From Xenorhabdus koppenhoeferi (lineage in GTDB: Bacteria > Pseudomonadota > Gammaproteobacteria > Enterobacterales > Enterobacteriaceae), in assembly GCF_900116635.1 (NCBI RefSeq), contig NZ_FPBJ01000005.1, forward strand, positions 54,460 to 118,459: a stretch of 64,000 nucleotides of DNA, in the 5' to 3' direction. Below, one piece after another: positions 58,078-64,000 of the stretch (within the stretch, counting starts at the first letter, position 1; the number at the start of each line of letters is the position of its first letter). Both the position numbers and the translations under genes were made by a program. Below the pieces are notes generated by a model. The model saw nothing but the letters and a program-made list of their open reading frames with translations. It made no database searches and was not told the origin of the DNA.

Positions 58078-59418
58078 ATGGCATACCGTTTATCATCTAA
58101 GGATATTTGGGCATTAGGCTTTATGACCTTTGCCTTGTTTGTTGGTGCGGGAAATATTATTTTCCCGCCTATGGTTGGCTTGCAGGCCGGAGAACATGTT
58201 TGGATCGCAGCTTTAGGCTTTTTGCTAACGGCTGTTGGCCTGCCAGTCATCACAGTAATTGCTTTAGCAAGAGTCGGTGGAGGTATTGAAACACTCAGTT
58301 CGCCTATTGGTAAAACTGCGGGTCTGATTCTGGCAACTGTTTGTTATATGGCTGTCGGTCCTTTGTTTGCAACACCAAGAACCGCCACAGTTTCTTTCGA
58401 AGTAGGTATTGCACCGCTTATGGGCACAGGAGCACTTCCTCTATTCATCTATAGTGTTATTTATTTTGCGTTGGTGATCCTGATTTCACTATATCCGGGT
58501 AAGTTGCTGGATAGCATCGGACATATACTGGCTCCGGTTAAAATTCTGGCGCTGGCGATTCTCGGCATTGCTGCTGTGTTGTGGCCAGCAGGTAGCCCTA
58601 TTCCTGCCGTTGAAACCTATCGAGAAATTCCATTCTCAAATGGTTTTGTCAATGGGTATTTGACGATGGATACATTGGCCGCGATGGTGTTCGGTATTGT
58701 TATTGTCAATGCAGCTCGTTCTCGAGGAATTGAAGCATCTACTTTGCTGACTCGCTATACCATGTGGGCAAGTTTGATTGCTGGTCTTGGTTTGGCTCTT
58801 GTGTATCTCTCCTTGTTCAAACTGGGGGAAAGCAGTGGCACATTAGTACCCACTGCTGAAAATGGCGCAGTCATTTTGCATGCTTATGTCCAGAATGTTT
58901 TTGGTAACTATGGCAGTTTCTTCCTTGCGATACTGATTTTCATTGCCTGCATGGTTACCGCTATTGGTTTGACTTGCGCCTGTGCTGAGTTCTTCAGCCG
59001 TTATTTGCCGTTATCTTATCGTTCTCTGGTTCTGATGCTGGGCACTTTCTCCATGCTGGTGTCTAATCTGGGTCTGAGCCACTTGATTAAATTCTCGATT
59101 CCTGTGCTGACGGCAATTTACCCGCCATGTATTGTGCTGGTATTGCTGAGTTTTACCATAAACTGGTGGCGTAACTTTACACGTATTCTGGCTCCGGCCA
59201 TGTCTGTCAGCTTATTGTTTGGCGTTTTGGATGCAGTAAAATCGTCTGAATATTTGTCCCACCTGTTGCCAGAATGGACGAAACACTTGCTATTGGCTGA
59301 TCAGGGGCTGGCATGGCTATTGCCTACTTTGCTGTCTATTGTTGTGTGTGCTATCTATGACCGTATTGCGGGAGGCGTTAATCTCCCAAAGTATGAAGTT
59401 CAGCATGAAGAAAAGTAG
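58078..59418 (+). CDS. brnQ: Branched-chain amino acid transporter BrnQ
   Basis: Sodium-coupled carrier for leucine, valine and isoleucine (LIVCS family). The 446 residues form about 12 membrane segments; the family-conserved stretches [37 protein letters not shown] and [18 protein letters not shown] are intact. It follows phoBR as in E. coli. Confidence 0.95.
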   Translation: MAYRLSSKDIWALGFMTFALFVGAGNIIFPPMVGLQAGEHVWIAALGFLLTAVGLPVITVIALARVGGGIETLSSPIGKTAGLILATVCYMAVGPLFATPRTATVSFEVGIAPLMGTGALPLFIYSVIYFALVILISLYPGKLLDSIGHILAPVKILALAILGIAAVLWPAGSPIPAVETYREIPFSNGFVNGYLTMDTLAAMVFGIVIVNAARSRGIEASTLLTRYTMWASLIAGLGLALVYLSLFKLGESSGTLVPTAENGAVILHAYVQNVFGNYGSFFLAILIFIACMVTAIGLTCACAEFFSRYLPLSYRSLVLMLGTFSMLVSNLGLSHLIKFSIPVLTAIYPPCIVLVLLSFTINWWRNFTRILAPAMSVSLLFGVLDAVKSSEYLSHLLPEWTKHLLLADQGLAWLLPTLLSIVVCAIYDRIAGGVNLPKYEVQHEEK

Positions 59419-59631
59419 AATAAAATAAGTTCATTACAGGCAGTTATTTGCTAATTTTATTTATAATTCATGCAATGACATTAATGATAAGGGTGAGCAT
59501 ACTTACGCTCCTCACTCAATGAAGGTGATGAAAATAAAATTGAGAATGAATAACAGATTACTGGCTGTAATCGAACTGGAGGATCGTGTGAGACGTGCTA
59601 ATTCGCTAGCTCCCACCGGCGACCGCGCAGT

Positions 59632-59710
59632 TTATAGTTATAGTTATAGTTATAGTTATAGTTATAGTTATAGTTATAGTTATAGTTATAGTTATAGTTA
59701 TAGTTATAGT
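59632..59710 (+). repeat. Hexanucleotide microsatellite (TTATAG) about 13 copies
   Basis: Perfect uninterrupted repetition of TTATAG over 79 bp, about 220 bp after brnQ. In one frame of a short ORF (59519-59746) it reads as alternating Tyr-Ser, but that ORF has no other support. Because the unit is six bases, copy change would not shift a frame. Confidence 0.95.
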
Positions 59711-59730
59711 GGGGCGTTAATCCGCCAGAC

Positions 59731-59776
59731 AAATGTATCTATATAAATGTACCACTATATAAATGTATCACTATAT
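59731..59776 (+). repeat. Three tandem copies of a 16-bp AT-rich unit
   Basis: AAATGTATCTATAT, AAATGTACCACTATAT, AAATGTATCACTATAT follow each other directly; the first lacks two bases. It is 20 bp beyond the hexanucleotide repeat. Confidence 0.8.
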
Positions 59777-59918
59777 TATGCTCTGCGCGCAAAGCTCGTT
59801 AGGAGAATAAGGAGCCAGTCAGCGGATTACATCAAGGTCCGCAGCTCAGCTTTAATTTGGGTTATTAATAGCATTCCCATCGAACAGGTAAGAATTTTAA
59901 TGAGTTTATTTTTCATTA

Positions 59919-60000
59919 ATCCCCAGGAGCATAGGTAACTATGCGACTGGGGTAAGTGAGCGCAACCAACAAAGCTGCAACTTGAAAGACGACGGGTATA
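59919..60000 (+). repeat. Truncated ERIC repeat (right part)
   Basis: AATCCCCAGGAGCATAG, GCGACTGGGGTAAGTGAGCG and CTTGAAAGACGACGGGTATA are the centre and right end of ERIC. The left arm is missing. It ends 10 bp before the oppA-like stop codon. Confidence 0.75.
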
Positions 60001-60010
60001 TTACTAAAGA

Positions 60011-61660
60011 TTAGTGTTTTATAATATAAAGATCTTTTGTCTTAATAACTCCCAGTGAATTAATCTCTACACCACCAACATAAGGTTTGATTAATTTAAC
60101 CCGCATATAATAGTAGACCGGAATGGCAGGCATATCTTTATTAAGAATATCAATAGCCTGTTGATAATCGGCCGGATCATTAGTTTCATCAGCTTTTAAA
60201 GCCCATTTATCAAATTCCTTATTTTGATATCTCATATGATTATTCGTATTGCCTGAAGTGAAAATATCTAAAAAGCTGGTCGTATTATTATAATCCGCAT
60301 TCCATGCATATCTCGTCACTTCAAAGTCGCCTTGAGTCATACTCACATTCTGTGTCTTAGATTCCTGATTTTGTAAAATGACATTCACACCCAGATTCTT
60401 TCTCCACGTCGAGCTGGCAGCAATGGCAATTTTTTTATGGGCATCAGAGGTGTTATACAGTAGGGTAAGCTTAAGAGGATTCTTTTCGTTAAAGCCCGCC
60501 TCATTCAGTAACTCTTTCGCTTTTACAATACGCTGTTCTTGTGTCCATGAAGCAAATTCAGGATGTTTTAAATAAATCCCTCCGGTGCCAGGTGCTACCA
60601 CATCATAGGCGGGCTTTTGACCATTACCCAATACCTTGTCAGTAATAATGTTTCTGTCCACTGCTAATGCCAGTGCTTGCCTGACCCGAACATCATTAAA
60701 CGGCGGCTTTTGCGTATTGAACAGATAATAATAGACTCCAATAATGGGCCTGACATGGAGTTGATCGCTATATTTCTCTTTAATCAGAGGCAGGAATTCT
60801 GATGGCCCACCATTGGATATATCAATCTCACCTGTCAGATAACGGTTAAAATCAGCCTTATAATCTGACAATGGCAGATGAGTGATTTTATTAATGACGG
60901 TATTTTTATCATCCCAATAATGGGGATTTCTGACACCGACAATTTTTTCATTCACGATCCATTCAGAGAGTTTGAAAGGGCCATTACTGACAAAAAATTG
61001 TGGCTGTGTCCATTTAATACCGTGTTTCTTGATAACTTTTTCACTGACTGGAGACATGGACGGATGTGCCAACATTTGCAGAAAACCCGCTTTGGGCCTG
61101 TCCAGTGCAATTTCTATCGTTTCGTTATCCAGTGCTTTGACACCCAGCTCTTCCGGTTTTTTCTTACCTGATAGCACATCTTGTGCATTCACAATTTTGG
61201 CTTGAATAAGATAGCTGCCGTAAGGAGAGATGGTGTCAGGCGTGACCAGCCGTCGGAAAGAAAAGACCACATCATGGGCTGTAATCGGTGTACCATCAGA
61301 CCATTTAACTCCCTTTCTTAAATGGAAGACCCACGTTTTATTATCTTTGGTTTCCCAACGTTCAGCTAAAGCGGGGATAATATCCCCTTCATTATCCGTA
61401 TCAACCAAACGTTCAAAAAAATCCTGTAAAATATCAAATTCAGAGCTAGATTCAGATTTATGTGGATCTAAAGAACCGGGTTCGGAAAAGTTATTGCGAG
61501 TTATTTCTTGCTTATCCGCTAATTGAACATTGGAGGGAATAACAGCAGCATAAGATAATGCCGTACTTCCCAGTATTAGACTGATAGAACAGGTTAATAC
61601 TTTAGCAATTTTATTTTTTATTAGCCTTGCCATCGTTTTCTGCATATTAATATTCTCCAT
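60011..61660 (-). CDS. Oligopeptide-type ABC transporter substrate-binding protein (OppA/MppA-like)
   Basis: A 549-residue periplasmic solute-binding protein of family 5. A signal peptide (KVLTCSISLILGSTALSYA) is followed by the family text EPGSLDPHKSESSSEFDILQDFFERL, WVFHLRKGVKWSDGTPITAHDVVFSFRRL, and DVRVRQALALAVDRNIITDKVLG. It is closest in pattern to OppA. No permease or ATPase gene adjoins, so it probably serves a transporter encoded elsewhere. Xenorhabdus and Photorhabdus often hold several oppA-like paralogues; I do not assign a symbol. Confidence 0.85.
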   Translation of the reverse strand: MENINMQKTMARLIKNKIAKVLTCSISLILGSTALSYAAVIPSNVQLADKQEITRNNFSEPGSLDPHKSESSSEFDILQDFFERLVDTDNEGDIIPALAERWETKDNKTWVFHLRKGVKWSDGTPITAHDVVFSFRRLVTPDTISPYGSYLIQAKIVNAQDVLSGKKKPEELGVKALDNETIEIALDRPKAGFLQMLAHPSMSPVSEKVIKKHGIKWTQPQFFVSNGPFKLSEWIVNEKIVGVRNPHYWDDKNTVINKITHLPLSDYKADFNRYLTGEIDISNGGPSEFLPLIKEKYSDQLHVRPIIGVYYYLFNTQKPPFNDVRVRQALALAVDRNIITDKVLGNGQKPAYDVVAPGTGGIYLKHPEFASWTQEQRIVKAKELLNEAGFNEKNPLKLTLLYNTSDAHKKIAIAASSTWRKNLGVNVILQNQESKTQNVSMTQGDFEVTRYAWNADYNNTTSFLDIFTSGNTNNHMRYQNKEFDKWALKADETNDPADYQQAIDILNKDMPAIPVYYYMRVKLIKPYVGGVEINSLGVIKTKDLYIIKH

Positions 61661-61796
61661 AACTGTTTATGTTATTTAAATAATCATTACATCTATCACT
61701 ATCACCTTATCATCATCGGTATAAATATTACTGAATTAAATGATATCTTCTATTAATCAGCGCTGTCTATAAAACTGAGTATGAGTTAAATATATA

Positions 61797-61829
61797 AGAG
61801 CAACACATAATAATTAGCGTTGCTCTTAT
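61797..61829. terminator. Hairpin between the oppA-like gene and ushA
   Basis: AAGAGCAAC and GTTGCTCTT form a 9-bp stem; on the minus strand TTATATATTT follows. It may terminate ushA transcription. Confidence 0.45.
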
Positions 61830-61911
61830 GATCTGGATCAAACACCGTTATAGTATCTGTAGTAGTACATTAAATCCGGACACCTCAAAAGCCTGCTAAT
61901 GTTATTAACAT

Positions 61912-61984
61912 AAACCGCCGTATACGGAACCGTACGTACGGTGGTGTGAGAGGACGACGGGAGTGATTCCGTCTCCTACTCGAT
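61912..61984 (+). mobile_element. Solo group II intron 3' end (domains V and VI)
   Basis: ACCGCCGTA / TACGGTGGT (61914-61922 with 61937-61945) form the lower stem, TACG-GAAC-CGTA the capped upper stem, and CG (61935-61936) the two-base bulge: the fold of catalytic domain V. Domain VI follows (GAGAGGA..GACGG / CCGTC..TCCTACTC) with a bulged A in TCCTACTC as branch point and the 3' end CTCGAT at 61984. No reverse transcriptase or domains I-IV are present upstream, so this is a dead remnant. Identified by structure, not by a search. Confidence 0.75.
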
Positions 61985-62019
61985 TAGATAACTAACAATA
62001 ATCTTTTAATCTGTTGCTA

Positions 62020-63678
62020 TCATTTATACACTATTTCGCCTTTTGGTTCATAGTCAGCGGTATTCAATGGTGAATGTTTTTCAATATATTCTTTCAGTAC
62101 TTCAGCATCGACGAAACCGGTGTCAACGTAACCCGGTAAATTATTAATCTTTGGATAGCCATCTCCTCCAATTGCATTGAAATTCAGGGTAGCCATTCGA
62201 TAAGTTTTATTTGGATCTAATGGCTTACCGCCAATTTTTACATCGCTGATATTCTTACCATCAACCACAAAACTCACATTATAGAATTGCCCATAAGCAC
62301 CTGAATTCTTTTCCATATTTGCAACAGCCGTCAAATATGGTAAGACTTCACTACCTTTAAAATCCAAATAAACCAACATGTTAGCGAATGGATGCACTTT
62401 CATAACATCTTTGTAAGTAATATTTCCCGGTTCAATAGAATCACGAATACCACCACCACTCATCACAGCAAAATCAGCGTTTGTCCGTTCCATCTGAGCT
62501 GCCAGTACAAAGTGTGCCATATTGGTTTGAACAAAACGAACCTTCCTACGGTCACCTTCTAGTTTGTTATCTACTGAGCCTACTTTAACATTAAGTCTTT
62601 GGCTGCCTTTATCCTGATAAGGTGTCAATAAATTGAGCATTTCAGGGGCTTGCTGAATTTCGTGTGTATAATAAACACGATCTGTACTACCATCTTCTTT
62701 AGTTACTTTTTTCTTCAAGTTGATAGGAATCAATTGGTAACTCACCAATTTAAATTCACCATTACGGAATTGAAAATCGGCCCGACCAACATATTTTCCC
62801 CATTCATGAGCTTGAACGATCCATGTCCCATTCTGGCGATCTGGGGAACAAGGTGCTCCTGGGATATAATCCACCTGTTTATAATTTTTCTTTTCTGCGG
62901 ACATACAAACCGGATCTTGTGAGTGACCACCCACAATCATATCTAAATAACCCACAGGTAAACTACGCGCCATTTCAATATCTCCTGGCGCATTGGTGCC
63001 ATGATGTCCATCGTCATAGTGCCCCATATGAGTTGCAGCAATAATCACATCTGGTTTTTCGTTCTTTTTCAGCTCGTCAATAACTTTTTTGGCTTCTTCA
63101 GCAGGAATACGAAATTCAACATCGGGAAAATTAGCTGGATTACCTATTTTCGCCGTATCATCAGTCGTCAAACCAAGAACAGCAATTTTCACACCCTGCT
63201 TATCAAATATGGTGTAAGGTTTAAACAAACGCTTGCCCGTGCTGGTTTGGTAAATATTGGCAGATAAAAATGGGAAGTTTGCCCATTTTTGTTGTTGGTA
63301 CAGCACACTTAAAGGCTTATCGAATTCATGATTTCCCAGCGTCATTGCATCGTAGCCTATAAGATTCATACCCTTAAAATCTGGCTCTGCATCTTGCATG
63401 TCTGATTCTGGTGTGCCAGTGTTAATGTCACCACCTGACAATAACAATACGCTGCCACCTTTCTTGGCAACGTCCTGACGAATAGCGTCTACCATGGTTT
63501 TTTGAGCTGATAAACCATACTCACCATAATCGTTCTGCCAAAAATGTCCGTGATGATCGTTAGTATGCAAGATAGTGATATCGTAGGTTTTATCTTTTTC
63601 CCACGCAGGAGTTACTAACGGTATCAATGACAGAGAAACAGCAAGGACACATACTGGTGCTTTAAACGAAAATCTCAT
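62020..63678 (-). CDS. ushA: Periplasmic UDP-sugar hydrolase/5'-nucleotidase UshA
   Basis: Hydrolyses UDP-sugars and nucleotides in the periplasm. The ATG at 63678 (GGAG six nt upstream) begins a signal peptide MRFSFKAPVCVLAVSLSLIP; the frame open to 63723 is not needed. The product is 552 residues. Metallophosphatase motifs: ILHTNDHHGHF, SGGDINTG, GNHEFD, ATHMGHYD, VGGHSQD; the C-terminal nucleotide-binding domain has MSGGGIRDSI and NFNAIGGDGYP. Confidence 0.95.
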   Translation of the reverse strand: MRFSFKAPVCVLAVSLSLIPLVTPAWEKDKTYDITILHTNDHHGHFWQNDYGEYGLSAQKTMVDAIRQDVAKKGGSVLLLSGGDINTGTPESDMQDAEPDFKGMNLIGYDAMTLGNHEFDKPLSVLYQQQKWANFPFLSANIYQTSTGKRLFKPYTIFDKQGVKIAVLGLTTDDTAKIGNPANFPDVEFRIPAEEAKKVIDELKKNEKPDVIIAATHMGHYDDGHHGTNAPGDIEMARSLPVGYLDMIVGGHSQDPVCMSAEKKNYKQVDYIPGAPCSPDRQNGTWIVQAHEWGKYVGRADFQFRNGEFKLVSYQLIPINLKKKVTKEDGSTDRVYYTHEIQQAPEMLNLLTPYQDKGSQRLNVKVGSVDNKLEGDRRKVRFVQTNMAHFVLAAQMERTNADFAVMSGGGIRDSIEPGNITYKDVMKVHPFANMLVYLDFKGSEVLPYLTAVANMEKNSGAYGQFYNVSFVVDGKNISDVKIGGKPLDPNKTYRMATLNFNAIGGDGYPKINNLPGYVDTGFVDAEVLKEYIEKHSPLNTADYEPKGEIVYK

Positions 63679-63715
63679 GGGTATCTCCATGTATTTTAAA
63701 TTTTTATTAGTGACA

Positions 63716-63772
63716 CCCCCCATCTTTCAAATTGCAACGTTATTAACGGCAACTTGAAATCTATTGGGTATC
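63716..63772 (+). repeat. Short fold-back element with ERIC-like ends
   Basis: CATCTTTCAAATTGC, a 14-base centre, then GGCAACTTGAAATCTATTGG. Outer ends of ERIC without the core, like the copy at 40859-40915. It lies in the ushA promoter region. Confidence 0.5.
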
Positions 63773-63917
63773 TATGATCATGTATCGAGTTTTTCTGATA
63801 AGGATTACATAATTATGTCATTAAATAATGTCTTCTTTCACCTTTTTGGGATAACTGTCAAATTATGTCCATGCTATAAAATTTCATTAGCAGCCTAATA
63901 TGTATTAGATGGCGTCG

Positions 63918-64000
63918 TCATGAAATACTCAACCAAAGAGCAAGGCAGCGGATTTGGACTGCGGCAAGAAACGATGCACTGTTTTTGGCGTAACGGGTCG
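63918..64000 (-). mobile_element. C-terminal end of an IS5-like transposase (continues beyond window)
   Basis: The minus strand from the right edge reads TRYAKNSASFLAAVQIRCLA and a few more residues to a TGA at 63918. This is the pattern of the C-terminus of IS5-group DDE transposases (arginine-tyrosine, then a hydrophobic helix after SFLAA). Only 26 codons are visible, so family assignment is by recall and tentative. The terminal inverted repeat should lie between about 63870 and 63917. Confidence 0.5.

Noticed and set aside
59519..59746. 75-residue ORF with Tyr-Ser repeat
   Set aside because: The Tyr-Ser stretch is only the translation of the TTATAG microsatellite; no ribosome-binding site or homology supports a protein.
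59632..59776. CRISPR array
   Set aside because: Repeats are directly adjacent without unique spacers.
63920..64000. Plus-strand frame MKYSTKEQGSGFGL resembling a histidine-kinase G box
   Set aside because: The opposite strand reads as the end of an IS transposase, which fits better; the plus frame is a shadow.

Overview
The window is chromosomal DNA of a gammaproteobacterium of the order Enterobacterales. Protein sequences stay close to Escherichia coli homologues, but gene order, moderate GC, many ERIC repeats and accessory genes fit the Morganellaceae, most likely Xenorhabdus (or Photorhabdus). This assignment is by recall of gene content, not by a search.

Layout. 1-9.7 kb: envelope/translation block on the minus strand (rpsB-tsf, pyrH, frr, dxr, uppS-cdsA-rseP-bamA), with bamA running off the left edge. 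10-16 kb: map, glnD, dapD and yaeH on the plus strand, with a TumE/TumA-type toxin-antitoxin pair inserted between dapD and yaeH. 16-22.7 kb: yqcA, truC, yqcC, the regulatory RNA csrB with an upstream UvrY-type operator, and syd on the minus strand; then a cholesterol-oxidase-like flavoprotein, queF and xni on the plus strand. 22.8-29.5 kb: divergent yhaJ/yhaK, RNase P RNA (rnpB), rsmI, and the divergent lpoA-yraN-diaA-dolP run; lpoA lacks about 90 residues of its N-terminal domain. 29.6-40.8 kb: a decayed mtgA remnant, elbB, the sRNA arcZ, arcB, gltB split by an in-frame amber codon, gltD, and an unrecognised exported protein. 40.9-50.1 kb: sspB-sspA, rpsI-rplM, zapE, zapG, degQ, degS, murA, ibaG. 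50.3-59.4 kb: sbcC-sbcD, phoB-phoR behind a Pho box, a decayed small membrane ORF, brnQ. 59.4-64 kb: a hexanucleotide microsatellite, an orphan OppA-like binding protein, a solo group II intron 3' end (domains V-VI), ushA, and the end of an IS transposase at the right edge.

Genes that work together: RseP and DegS are the two proteases that release sigma-E, whose signals come from failure of BamA and LPS assembly; CdsA, UppS, Dxr and MurA feed phospholipid, undecaprenyl phosphate and peptidoglycan synthesis; LpoA and DolP serve envelope assembly. GlnD and GltBD are nitrogen-control and ammonia-assimilation partners. CsrB, ArcZ/ArcB and PhoBR are global regulators. SbcCD is a nuclease complex.

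Most of the window is conserved core. The items that stand out are: the amber codon in gltB, the csrB locus with its UvrY operator inside a larger palindrome, a candidate small RNA between dxr and uppS, the mtgA remnant, the shortened LpoA, the intron fragment, and a family of ERIC repeats with short fold-back derivatives. I found no CRISPR array, tRNA or rRNA gene.
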